Origin: Nigrospora sphaerica
Lineage: Eukaryota > Ascomycota > Sordariomycetes > Amphisphaeriales > Apiosporaceae
Direction of reading: 5' to 3'
NCBI GenBank assembly: GCA_018287875.1
Contig: JAGVVL010000025.1
Span: 1,178,001 to 1,242,000, forward strand
Length of the DNA stretch: 64,000 bases
Every line of letters starts with the position of its first letter. Within the stretch, counting starts at the first letter, position 1. Of the stretch, positions 32,698-43,479 are shown in pieces. A program made the position numbers and the translations under genes. A model generated the notes under the pieces. That model worked only from the letters and a program-made list of their open reading frames with translations. It made no database searches and was not told the DNA's origin.

Positions 32698-33558
32698 ATG
32701 GCGGTGGTGAAGGCATATAAGATGGAACCGGGGGACGACAGCTACGGGCTGGACCCCTCTGCCCCCGAGGCCCATGACTCGAAGAAAGCCCCCAGCTTGC
32801 TTCGCGCCCCAAACGCCAAAGAAGAAGAAGACGACGAAGGCGACGCAAAAGAAGTCACCATGAGCTACTCGCAGCCGTCGACGCTGGCGGACATCACGGT
32901 GCACTACCGCGTCTACGTCCTCGACGACCTGCTGGCGGAGCCGCGCGAGGTCTGCTACGACTGGTACCACAACGTGCTGTACGTGAGCCAGCAGTACCGG
33001 CAGGGTCACGCGTACGCGCCCGTCGAGGCGGCGCACGAGCTGGCGGTGCTCGACGGCGCCACGGGCGCCCTCGTCGACACGGTCGACCTGGCCGGCTGGG
33101 GGTCGGGCCCGCACGGCCTCGCCTTCGACCCGGCCACGGGCGTGTGCGCCCACGTCGCCGAGGGCGCCGTCTACATCGACACGGCGCGGCGCGAGCCCTA
33201 CAGCTTCGTGCCGCTCGGCCAGGAGGAGGCGGCGTCATCGTCGACGTCGTCCTCGCGCCGTCGCGGCGGCGGCGGCAACGGCAGCGGCAGGGGTTGCAGC
33301 AGCAGCGAGACCATCGTCGCCGAGCTCGACCTGCGCACCGGCCGCATGCGCCGCCGCGTCAACGTCCCCGAGTCCCCCCACGCCGGAGACGGCCGCTTCA
33401 TCCTCTTCGACGCCCCCGCCATCCGCTTCGCCGGCCGCGGGTCCCGCGACAACTTCCCCGTCGTCGCCGTCGACAGCGATCCCCTCATCCACGCCCTCAT
33501 GGCCCAGTATGCGGCGCAAACCATCTACGTCACGTCCAAGAGCGTTATTCTTATTTAA
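32698..33558 (+). CDS. beta-propeller-like (SMP-30/YVTN type) hypothetical protein
   Basis: The frame is open from 32182, but protein-like composition begins at MAVVKAYKMEPG (32698, context GAAATGG). A second strong start is 32860 (CACCATGAG). After an acidic stretch (KEEEDDEGDAKE) the sequence shows propeller-like blades: EPREVCYDWYHNVLYVSQQY, HELAVLDGATGALVDTVDLA, GPHGLAFDPATGVCAHVAEG and ETIVAELDLRTGRMRRRVNV. The blades have alternating strands and D-x-x-T-G turns. A Ser/Gly/Arg-rich linker (SSSTSSSRRRGGGGNGSGRG) interrupts the middle. At 286 residues it is short for a full propeller and ends abruptly (TSKSVILI), so it may be truncated or have an unrecognised 3' exon. No catalytic residues can be assigned. 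Confidence 0.55.
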   Translation: MAVVKAYKMEPGDDSYGLDPSAPEAHDSKKAPSLLRAPNAKEEEDDEGDAKEVTMSYSQPSTLADITVHYRVYVLDDLLAEPREVCYDWYHNVLYVSQQYRQGHAYAPVEAAHELAVLDGATGALVDTVDLAGWGSGPHGLAFDPATGVCAHVAEGAVYIDTARREPYSFVPLGQEEAASSSTSSSRRRGGGGNGSGRGCSSSETIVAELDLRTGRMRRRVNVPESPHAGDGRFILFDAPAIRFAGRGSRDNFPVVAVDSDPLIHALMAQYAAQTIYVTSKSVILI

Positions 33559-36511
33559 ATGGGTCCTGGTGCGGTCCTGGGTTGGCTAGATGGCGTCCGG
33601 TCAGGGTAAGGGGGCGTATCGGGTTTTTCTTAGGATGGGGCATGGTTTCCACGCGTTGTGTTTGTACAGGGTACATCAAGGCCAATTGCATGGAAGGAGC
33701 GCTGGGACGGCCTGGTGCCGTCTGGCGACTGCCTGGGACGTAGAGTTCGTCCCCCCATAAGTAGATCATTAGTCGCATTCTGCTGGAGCCGGGCAGTTCC
33801 AGAATCAGACCAAAAATCGCATCGTGGTCCATGGCATACCAAGGCGGGCCAAGCACTTTCCCCTCCCCCTTTCCTCCCCCCCTGGGTCACAAATGATACG
33901 ATGAGTCTTCCGGAGGGTCATGCATGACACACGTGGGGTCTCGGCTGCGCACCCGTGACGCCTTGTCGAGATTCAGCCTTGCAGGGCTGGTTAGGGCTGA
34001 CGATAAGCAGGCCGCCCTTCAAGGGGATCGCGTGCCATTTGTTGGCAGGTCGGCAAGGGCCGGGCGGTGGGGGGGGACGGGGCCTTTTCCTGTCTTCGCG
34101 TGCGTCGCCGGAGCCCCGGCTCCGATGGGGAGTGGCTGACCGTACGCAATTACCGTCCGCTCATTCGTCCCTTCACTCCTCTCCCCACTCCCTTATTGGT
34201 CGACCGTCGGCATGGCCCGGTCGTATCTTCCCGGGAGGCCTCAAACCTCTCCGGCGCGGCCAAGTCGGCCCTATGAGGGGGCTAGGTGAAACCCCAAATC
34301 GCTCACGTCAGCCCATCGGCAGTGGGCCCGCCGGGACCCTAGGAAGGCCGGAAGTATGGAAGAGAAGGGAAAAGTTTAGGCACCCATATTTTCTGCTGGG
34401 GGGATGGGAATTCCGTGATTCCTATCCTTCCACAAAAATGCTGCTTCTTATTCTGCTTCCCATTTTCTATCGTGGTCACCCTCCTGCCTCCATTATTGTC
34501 ATTAATGGGACTGTGTGCGGCCAAGCCATTCTCGGTATTCCTATAACCTCTAAGCGCCCCTTCCCCCCCTCGCTTTTTTGTGACTAAACAGTACTACTGC
34601 TGCTTCTGGAGGCGAGTCTGGCGGCGATGCGGCTTACCGTCGCGGCTAATTCGCTCGCACTTTTGAGACTGGGGTGGACCGGGGCTGACTTCGCGCCTTG
34701 TCAGACTTGAGATTTTTTTGTTCTGCTGATGCCAAGTTATTAGAGCCGTACCCACTTCCGGCACGGTTAATTTGGCTGCCTCTTTTTCTAGACCGTAACC
34801 CACGAGAGGCAGACGAATCAACGAGCTGAAAAAGCCGTCAGGACTGCCCGGCTTGGCACGTATAGGCCGGAGGATGAACCCGTGTATCATTTCCAACGTG
34901 GCTCTACGCCTTTGAGTGATACAGCGTCGGAGACTCTTTCTATTCATTTTGTGCAAGGATTGGAAGATGATGTTCGTGGTTATCTGACTTTGAACGATGA
35001 CTAGAGGAAGCTACTTCCTTTGCGAACAGGGATAGGGTGCTCATAAATATCATTCCAAGTAGTTTTTGTGTTTATGATGTTACGTGCAATTTAGATAAGT
35101 ATTTTGGGCTCTCTTCTGGAACGACCGAGCCTCGTTGTGCTTATTTCGTGCCGCTCTTCAAGTTTCGGATCCGCACGCGCTTTTGTTTAGGAATTTTTAT
35201 GGGTACGAAGTCGCCCTTTTTTAATTGCGACAATCTTGAATGAAGAATGCACGCAGTACACACTCCGGAAGATGTAGAATACGTCTTGATGGTGCCCTGT
35301 AATGATAGATGTTAAGTATGAATACGCATCCAATCACCAGTAAAATCCATTATACTCGATTTATTCACCTTAGTACGCCAGCGTCCACCTGAGGATGGGT
35401 TCTTACAAAGCGCTTTACGTGTCGTCATGGTATTCGGCTGTCTGCAGGCCGTAGATGATGGAAGAGCTATACACCGTCGGCTTCGATTGGTTTAAAACGT
35501 CGCTGGGCATCTGCACGTAGTTTCTACTCCTGCCTGCAAAAGCAAAGGACACTGTAGTCAGTCACGTTGATCCGAGCAGCCCCTACCGTACTACAAGTGT
35601 GAACTCAAGTCCAACGGGATTTACAAATGTAGGTTGCCGTTCTCGTTACGTGAGGTCCGGACGAAAAGCGCCAAGTTCCCCCTGCCAAGACAGTCGCCTC
35701 CCCTCACTTCCTAATGTCTCAGCAGAATGATTGGTTCAGAAAGGCCGCCAACGCACGCCGCGGTAGCTGGGCCTGCCGTTTCAGATCAGAAAGGCGTTGG
35801 CTCGGGAGCAGAGAAACGGGCTTTGATTGGCGGATTTGCCTTCGTTTCCTCAGACCAGCCAGGCCACATTGGCCACATGTCTTGCTCAGCCCTACCAAGC
35901 ACCCGCATCTACATCCTTGCCAGGAGTCGGACGATTGCCCGGGGGTGCTGGGGCTGCCTCGGAGGTTTTCGACGGAAACAAGCGCCCAAGGAGCCAGTAG
36001 CGATGCCGTGTGCGTGGCTCTGCAGTGTTATTGGTCTGGTCTCTCTGCTTTCCCGGCCTGGGCCATTTTCTTTTACTTCATCCTAACGTCAATTGAGAGG
36101 AAGCGGCAGGGGGGCCTTCACGGCAAAAAGATGCGCCTTTGTTGGTAATTGAGCTTCGACGCAAAATCACTGGTTGGATGCGTGTATCAGCTCCCTTTGT
36201 TTGCGCTCGAATGGAATGGATCCCTTTTTCGCAGCACCTGACCTCGACCAAGAGGTGCACTGCCTTGATTTGATAAATACACGTCTTTTCAGTCTCTCAG
36301 ACCACAAAGCCATCTCTCGAAACAAGGAAGCCCTGAAGGAAACATCGGAGACCTACGACACCGGCTTGAAAGTGCCGGGTCAACCCCCGTTGAGGGAAAC
36401 AAGATCACCGCCAAAGATCACTCTTTCATACATTCCAACCACGGTCAGGTACCACTCGCGCTCGGGAGCGCAGCACTATATCAAACAAACAATCCACTTT
36501 ATACAATCGAA
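33559..36511. other. gene-poor region upstream of the LPMO gene
   Basis: About 2.95 kb. The longest ORF (33955-34587) has no family resemblance and an odd composition, so I do not call it. The interval 35000-35400 is AT-rich. The final 60 bp contain a TATATCAAACAAACAATCC stretch that may be the LPMO core promoter. Confidence 0.4.
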
Positions 36512-37799
36512 ATGCACGCCCTGCGTCGGTCCCTCCCGCTGGCGGCTGTGCTGGCCGCCGCCGTCTCGGCGCACGTAGTGCTGGAGAACCCCAAGCCCTT
36601 TCCTTTCATTGACTACGGCCCCACGAACCCGATCGCGGCCGACGGGAATGACTACCCCTGTAAGAAACCACCGGGGACCAGTCTCGATTGGACGGTGCCG
36701 GCGACTGTCATGGCCATCGGCGAAGACCAGACGCTCTCCTTCCAGGGCAGGGCCGTTCACGGCGGTGGCAGTTGTCAGCTGGCCCTCAGCAAAGACAAGC
36801 AGCCGACCAAGGAGAGTGAGTGGATGGTCATCCACTCCATCGAGGGCGGCTGCCCGGCCCGGAACCAGAAGGGGAACCTCGAGGGCCCCAACACCGACAA
36901 GTATGCCTTTCGGATCCCTGAGGGCATCGAGCCCGGAGACTATGTCTTTAGTTGGACTTGGAACGCCCGCATAGGTGGTGGGTACCTTTTACTTTCCCTT
37001 CTCCCCCCTCCTTTTCATCACGAATCCTAAAGTATCCCCAACCCTCGCCTGTTCCATTTCCCATCTTTTGCTCCCCCCAAACACACTACTAATCCAGGTT
37101 CCCCCCCTTACAGGCCAGCCCGAGCTCTACCAAAACTGCGCGCCCATCACGGTGACGGCAGCCAAGGCGCAACGGCGGCGGCGGGCGGCCGACGGGCGGG
37201 TGGCGCTGGCGCTGGCGCGGCGCGCCGGCTTCCCGCCGCTGTTCCTGGCCAACATGGGCGCGGCCGCGGGCGGCTGCACGACCGAGGAGGCGCTGGCGCG
37301 CCAGGTCGCCATCGCGTACCCGAACCCCGGGCCCTCGGTCGACCGGCCCGAGGGCGACGCCGACCTCTTCCCGCAGCCGTGCGACGGCAACCCACGTGCC
37401 CGCCCCAACGGCGCGGCGCCGCCGCCGCCGCCGAGCGAGCCCGCCGACGACGACGGTGAAGCGGCCCCGTCCTCGTCCGCGCCGGCGCCGACGACCCCGG
37501 CCGCCACCAGCGCCGCCCCCGGTGCATCCTCGACATCCGCGACGACGACGACGACGACGACGACGACGCCCGCCGCCGCCGTCCCCCCGGCCGGGACGAC
37601 GACCCCGTCCGCGCCGAGCGGCGGCGCGGGTCCGGCGGCCTCCTGCACGCACGGGCAGCTGGCTTGCTTCGAGGGCGGAACGACGGCCTGGAGCTGCACG
37701 GGCAGCGCGTGGGTCAAGATTGCCGACGCGCCCGCCGGCATGCGGTGCACCGTCGGCGCGGGCAACGGCGGGAACCTTGTCTGGAAACCGGCGAAATAG
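36512..37799 (+). CDS. secreted AA11-family lytic polysaccharide monooxygenase
   Basis: Exons 36512-36974 and 37114-37799 (382 residues). The 139-nt intron (GTGGTG, CTACTAATC branch, ACAG) gives RIGQPELYQNCAPITV, matching the family. A signal peptide (RRSLPLAAVLAAAVSA) is followed directly by His21, the N-terminal copper ligand. The second ligand is His83 in AVHGGGSCQ and Tyr160 in ELYQNC is the axial residue. The block EWMVIHSIEGGCPA is characteristic of AA11. AA11 enzymes oxidatively cleave chitin outside the cell. Exon 2 then runs into a long Pro/Ser/Thr linker (37410-37620, including a run of Thr) and a C-terminal Cys-containing module (CTHGQLACFEGGTTAWSC), like the X278-type putative chitin-binding module of other AA11 proteins. 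The region between 37150 and 37380 is rich in Arg/Ala. Confidence 0.9.
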
Positions 37800-38130
37800 C
37801 TCCTTCTTTCTACGTTCTCCCAGCAGTCGATCTGTTTCCTTGAACTTGTATATATACCCCGTTACTGTAGCTATAGAGAAAAAAGTTCCGGAACTTGAAC
37901 TGTCCCTCCGTCCGTTTTCCCCGTTTCTCCTCCCCCTTTATCCAAGAATGTTGCCACGCAACTCTCCATCATGGCATACGCAATCGTGCGTGCTGCGAGT
38001 CTTTTTCATATCCTGCGGGCGATGAAGGAGAAGAAGAACTTGTGCCGCATCGCGGCGGCCACGTCGACGGGGCGGAAACTCTTTTATTCATGGCCGCCTT
38101 CGCGCTATCCGTCTAAAACTAAGCAAAGTG
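37800..38130. other. convergent intergenic region
   Basis: Lies between the ends of the convergent LPMO and aldo/keto reductase genes. It probably contains both 3' UTRs. Nothing else seen. Confidence 0.5.
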
Positions 38131-39310
38131 CTACTCGCTGCCGAGTTCGACAGTCTCCGTATACTCGGGGAGAAAACCCGGCAGTGTACGGTGCCCTGCC
38201 ACTTCTGCCTTCTCGACTTCATCCCTGATCTCCCGGACCTCGTCGGGCGAGAGACGCACGCCGAGCGCGCCGACGTTCTCCTCCAGGTATTTGAGTTTCT
38301 TGGTGCCCGGGATGGGTATAATGTCGTCGCCCTGGGCCGCCAGCCAGGCGAGGGCGAGCTGGGACGGCGTGCAGCCCTTCTTGTCGGCGAGGGCCTTGAA
38401 GCGGGCGACGAGCACGAGGTTCTTGGCAAAGTTGTCGGGCTGGAACCGCGGCACGAGGCGGCGGAAGTCGTCGGGCGCCAGGTCGTCGGGGCTCGTGATC
38501 TGCCCGCTCAGGAAGCCGCGGCCCAGGGGCGAGTATGCGAAGACGCTGACGCCGAGCTCGCGACACGTAGCCAGCAGGTGCGTGCCCGTCGCGTTTTCGA
38601 TGTCCAGCTGGAACGGGTTGTACTCGACCTGCACCGCGTCGACGGGCGCCACGCTGTAGGCCCGGCGGACATCGCCCGAGGCGCACTCGGAGAGGCCGAT
38701 GGCTTTGATCTTGCCGTCCCTGATAGTTCGCCTGTCAGTAAGGGTGCGGCGGGTATACTTCTCCTCGGCAGGCCAGGGGAGCCTTGGCTTACGTCTTGGC
38801 CTTGGCCAGTAGCTCCATGGTCTTCTCGACAGGCGTCTTGGGGTCGAGGCGGTGGACGTAGTAGAGATCAAGGTAATCGACGCCCATCTTCCGCAGACTG
38901 CCCTCGAGGCATTCGCTCAAGTACTCGGGGCTGTTGTCCACCGAGACATTCAACTCGCCCTTGTCGTCGATTGTGACTTTGATACCGAACTTGGTGGCCA
39001 GGAAGATGTCGGCGCGGCGCTCGGGGTGCAGCTTGAACCATTTTCCGATCAGGACCTCGTTGTCGCCGTAGCTGCTCGCCGTGTCCCAGTTGGTATACCC
39101 AAGTTCCCAGGCGCGGTCCAGAAGCGCCAAGCGCTCTTCGTCGTCGCTGAGAAAGCGTGAGAACTCGGCTTCATGCCAATGCACGCACAGAACAGCTTAC
39201 CCGGCCGGTCCGTAGGACGTACTCAGGCCCATTAGTCCGAAGCCGAGGGCGGAGACTTGTCGTCCCGTCTTGCCAAGAGGCTTGGTAGGCAGAGACGCGG
39301 GAGGTGCCAT
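38131..39310 (-). CDS. aldo/keto reductase
   Basis: Three exons: 39310-39201, 39146-38793, 38719-38131 (350 residues). Introns of 54 nt (GTAAGC...CTCAG) and 73 nt (GTAAGC, CTGAC branch, TCAG) keep the frame and yield GFGLMGLSTSYGPAGDDEER and AKTDGKIKAIGLSE, both family-like. The start ATG follows CACC. The AKR catalytic tetrad is complete: Asp58 and Tyr63 (NWDTASSYGDNE), Lys89 (LATKFG) and His135 (YYVHRLD). NADPH-binding residues are at IPIPGTKKLKYLEEN near the C-terminus. The sequence is closest to the AKR13-type fungal reductases related to yakC. It reduces aldehydes or ketones with NADPH in the cytosol. The substrate is unknown. Confidence 0.92.
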
Positions 39311-41223
39311 GGTGAACAAAGGGGAGTTGGGCGAGATGGATGGGAAATTAGTTACTGTGCTGACCGATGATCTCAGTAAGGAGGCACTGGTTGGAGTGTG
39401 GGTTGGAAAGTCGGCTCAAAGACGGATGTTAAAGTGCCCTTTTGGTCCTTCTTTCCTTTACTTATATCCCGACCCGGCAAGATTATAGGACCCATGGCCG
39501 GTACGATGGAGCGGGGCGCGGGGGAACGTCAATTCCGACGGCGCGTTTATTCATGCCCGCCGGGTGAGGCACCAAGGCATTTTAGGTTAGCCACATCGTC
39601 TTGGCAGTACTTGAGGTGGAGAAATCGAAGTTTCCGATGTGTAGCCCCCACGGCGCTACCTGGCGCTGCACCTGGCGTGAAAACGACATGAGGTTATCGT
39701 GAGGTTCGCTGGCGCTGCAACTACCGCTGCACTGGCGGTGCAATTAGCGCTGTAACTGGCGGTACAATTGGCACTGCGCTGCAGAGGTAGTAGGACACGA
39801 GGTACTGGATCGACACCAAATGTGTACGGCTCCACCGTACTGACGGTCGCTAGGCCCCTTTCTGCGCCTCCCGGTCTGAATCGACGAACACCCGGCAGGA
39901 ATCGACATTACCCCCGGTCACGGGCTTAATTATCCGCCCGGTCCTTATCGCCGTGAAGTGAAGCTACCTAAAACCTAATTCCGAGAACACTTGCAGAACG
40001 TAGTACTTGGCGGCGCGGTTACGAGATGGGAAGGAAATAGTCTAGTCCTGGGAGTAAATAGAGGTATCCCACTTCTTAATATTTTACCTTTCTTACTCCC
40101 TCTGCCGACCCAAGGCCACCGACATCCCACTCACTCATCAAGAATGCGACTGGAATCGATACTTTCACCGGGCATGAGTTTTTAAGGAGCCACGGATGCC
40201 GGTTAAGCATCAGGTTGCCACCGGGCTAGACGTGCGAGTTTTAAGTTTTAAACGAGCATCACACATTGCTCAAAAAGGAGACGGGATTGTTTCGTTTAGG
40301 CATACTTACCCCTCTTAAGCGTATTTCAAGCGGTGTTGGTTCTATTGCCCAGCCCCCTTTACGCGAGCTAGATGCCTCTAGTTGCTAGTTGTCAGGAGCA
40401 AAGACTCTAGGAGGCATCGACACAGTTTGTCGGATGATGAACAGCTTAATACATGTCCAGGCTTGCCGCTTAATTGAGTCCCCGGAACTGACTCGCGCGT
40501 CCGGCGGCTAAACCGTACATAGCCTGATCCTATACCGCAAGCCGAACTAAGCCCTACCGCCTGCATCCGGTACCCTCTCCCGGCTCTTTCCCTACAGAAC
40601 TTGCCTGGAACGAAAATTCTATTTCAACCTCCTCGGTGTCTGTAACCTGCACCTAGTAATAAGCTGGACCACGAGTCACCCGGAAAGTTATCACGCTCAA
40701 CCCTTGCGGGTTTACACGACTACTTCGATGGGGGTCTTCAGAGAAAATATTTCAATATTTGTATTAGTTAATCTAGTATTACCGAAAATCCGCAGTAAGA
40801 ACGCTCCCCCCTTTTCCCCTGGCTGGCCCTTGCGGCCAAGGGTCCAGCCGAGCCTTCCCTGCCGGGCCCACAAGCCTACGGGCGATCTGGTCGCCTCCGT
40901 GGGTTCCATCCTCCCGATGACTCTGGTGCCAGTGTATCGTCGTCGTCATTTAACCCGGCTCCTGCCCGACCGTGGCCGAGAAAATCTAGACCCAATAATT
41001 TGCCAGAAGGAGGCGGAAAATACCGCGGCTGCACGCGCACCACGGTTGGCCGTCCGGTGCGCCGGGAGGGGCCGTCTGTCCTCCTGTGTTCATCGTCCCT
41101 CCCCGCCGGGTTGGATAGGACACGGGGCAATCTCCATTCGTCTTCCCTAGTGGCAAAAAGACGGGCGGGCAAGGAGGTGGGAGGGTCGTCCGTTGACTAC
41201 GCGCAAAAGAAGGTGGCGCCCCC
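39311..41223. other. gene-poor region with a short degenerate tandem repeat
   Basis: No gene supported. The 12-bp repeat at 39709-39778 is listed separately. The interval 40000-40780 is stop-rich and may be old repeat sequence. Confidence 0.4.
39709..39778 (+). repeat. degenerate 11-12-bp tandem repeat, six units
   Basis: Consecutive units CTGGCGCTGCAA, CTACCGCTGCA, CTGGCGGTGCAA, TTAGCGCTGTAA, CTGGCGGTACAA and TTGGCACTGCG. Differences are mostly transitions. The upstream sequence (39657-39677) holds two more partial units. Confidence 0.7.
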
Positions 41224-41529
41224 TTAGAAGAGGTGGTGGGCATGGCCGTCGACGGAGCGGGCGGCGGCGGCGGTACCATTGGCGGCGGCGGCGCGGCGGA
41301 GGTGGCTGCGGGCGGTGGCGTTGGTGGCCTGGCGGGCGTCCAAGGGCGAGGTCGCGTTGGCGGCCTGGCGGGCTTCGACGACTGGCGACGACGTGTTGGT
41401 GGCGCGGCGGACGTCCTGGGCGAGTTCTAGGGCCCGCGGCGCTTCGATGGCGGCACCGTTGCTGAAGCGCTTGCCCACGACGGCGGCATTGGCCGAGGCG
41501 ACGAGGATGAGGACGGCTGAGAACTTCAT
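41224..41529 (-). CDS. small secreted repeat protein with dibasic sites (candidate Kex2-processed)
   Basis: The frame is open to 41853, but a signal peptide begins at the ATG at 41529 (MKFSAVLILVASANAAVVG), so I take a 101-residue protein. The signal peptide is followed at once by KR, then two RR sites (QDVRRAT, SHLRRAA). This would release peptides of about 19, 31 and 30 residues. The middle peptide has a repeated motif: VEARQAANATSPL, then DARQATNATARS. Four N-x-S/T sequons are present (NTS, NAT, NAT, NGT). There is no Cys. The design resembles fungal KEP (Kex2-processed repeat) proteins, precursors of pheromones, repellents or cyclic peptides such as ustiloxin. The repeats here are few, so this stays a hypothesis. 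The C-terminus is HAHHLF. Confidence 0.7.
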   Translation of the reverse strand: MKFSAVLILVASANAAVVGKRFSNGAAIEAPRALELAQDVRRATNTSSPVVEARQAANATSPLDARQATNATARSHLRRAAAANGTAAAARSVDGHAHHLF

Positions 41530-43479
41530 GGCGGGCGTTTGGTAAAAACGAAAATAGAGTGGGGTTTGGGAAGGGTTGGTTATCAGACGGGAGGCGAAAA
41601 GGCGGCAGAGCGCTTTCCAGACACTGTCAAAGTATATGGAGATGGTTGTCCGGCAAGACAGTATCGGGAGTTGGTTGATGAGGGAACCAAGAGGGGGAAA
41701 ACACCACTGAGCCGGTCGTCGAGGGTTTCTTATAGCCAGCCAAGAGGGTGAGTGTTCCTTTGTGAGCCGATGTTCTCTCAGGGGAGCGGCCGGCCAACAA
41801 CGAGATGGGTGCCCAAGTCTTTCGCCTTGGAGAGGCTGGCGGAAGGGTGTCATGGATTGGCTTCATGGTGGAACGTGCAAGTTTCGATGTGCCTTAGGAA
41901 GAGGCTGGTCCGGGGCCATGGCGACCGGTTGCCCGGAGCGAGCGTTTCGTCTCCCGCCCATCGTTATCATCGGTCCGTTTCGCAAGCTATTCTTGCAGAA
42001 ATGCAAGCTTGTGGTTGTGGTTTTTTTCCCTCCCCAGTCGGTCTGGCGGCCTCGCGCTCTGGGCTGGCCCCGGGGGCGCAGGGGGAAAAGCGTGCGCAAC
42101 CGCTGGGGTGGGATGCCGATCAGCGAGCGATCCTTCTGTTTCCGGGGGGGCTTTGGCGGCTTTTCTGGGCGGGAACGTCTCACAACTTCCGTGCCGTGAC
42201 CAGCCAACGGGGCCGGCGCACGCTGACGCGGCGCGGGATCGGCGGACGATAGCGCTTCCCGCCTCTTTTTTTCTCTCCTGCCTTTCTTCCCCCCCAACCA
42301 TCGCCGGAGAGGAAGATCCCACCATAGGTCGGATGAACTGAAACAGCTCGCGCTACATCCACTACGTCACTTTGGTTGCTCCCTGCCCTGGCGTGCCGAA
42401 ATAGCAACACGACCTGAGGAAAAACGGAAGGTGCTTGTTCCGACTTGCCCGTGCGGGGAACCCTTTCCCCTTCGATAGAAGCGGCCCTCGACCACTCTTT
42501 CCGTCGGCCGAGTGGTTGATTGCGCGTTGCGTCACAACCAGCCATCCGTTGGTCCTTGCAAACTGACCGACCTGGATTTCAATGAAACAGCACAGGCACC
42601 CGTCAGGACAGAGCCCCGACGCTCGTTCCACCTGCTCGCAACCTATCACAGTCTCACCCGGCTTTTCTCCCTCTCCGGTTCCCTTCCCTTTACCACCCCG
42701 ACGCTCCCAACTCTCCCTGTTATGGCCATTGATTGTTCTCTGTCGCTTTCTCTTTTTCTCTTCCCTTTTCTTCTTCCGCCTTTTCGCCGATCGCGGCCAA
42801 CCCGCGAGGCCTCCGAGGGTCGTTGTCGTCGTCGTCCCCATTGTCGTCACGGTGGCCCGATGTATGATTATTGGGAATTTGGTGGATTCCATACCCGTGA
42901 GATAAGCCCAACCAGCCGGGAGACCTTGGCCCTCCATCAGGTGACAGTCCATACATACTATTTGTAGGATATGACCCGCGCCAACCTCCCATCTCCTCCC
43001 CTGCACATCTGATCTACCGCCTCCTCTGACGCAGGGGATGGCCGGTTGATAGGTCGGAAGTGTTTACATTGTGGTACTTTTCCGTGAAATTGTCCCCGAT
43101 TGCGGTGCTCAAGTCACCACCGTGGCCTGAGCACGTGCGCACGACGCCAGCTATCCGCGACTTTCTCTCCCCCATTGTTTCCGGCAAGGGTCCACTGCGA
43201 AGACCGCCGTGGGGACCAAGACATCAGACGGTGACGGTAACAAGGCCGGTCAACCGGAGTCGGTCAGTCAAAGTATATAAGGCCAAGAGCGGTCACCGCC
43301 TGCCATCGCCGATGCCGCTTCGGAATGGAGCAAACTCGCTGTTCGGTCTGTACGGCGAACGGCAAATCCAGAGGTACAGGCGGCAACGAGCGCCGGATCA
43401 ACCACCAAAATCATAGTCTGATGATAGGCAAAGTGGACGTTATATCCCACGTCAGTTTATTTTATTCAATCAGCGATAC
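41530..43479. other. gene-free region with promoters
   Basis: Contains the promoter and 5' UTR of the small secreted protein (minus strand). I see no other gene. ORFs here overlap in many frames and are Pro/Arg-rich, as expected from GC-rich non-coding DNA. A 140-bp pyrimidine-rich tract lies at 42640-42790. Confidence 0.4.

Noticed and set aside
32614..33743. Several long ORFs on both strands around the propeller-like gene
   Set aside because: Low-complexity Arg/Ala/Gly translations from GC-rich coding DNA. No domain, and mutually overlapping.
33955..34587. 210-codon plus-strand ORF
   Set aside because: No start context, no family resemblance and mixed composition. It overlaps other ORFs of equal quality, so I treat it as chance.
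37089..37765. Two long minus-strand ORFs opposite LPMO exon 2
   Set aside because: Reverse complement of the Pro/Ser/Thr linker and Arg/Ala region. Compositional artefacts.
39709..39778. Possible CRISPR-like array
   Set aside because: Units of 11-12 bp are contiguous and degenerate with no spacers, and the genome is eukaryotic. It is a simple tandem repeat.
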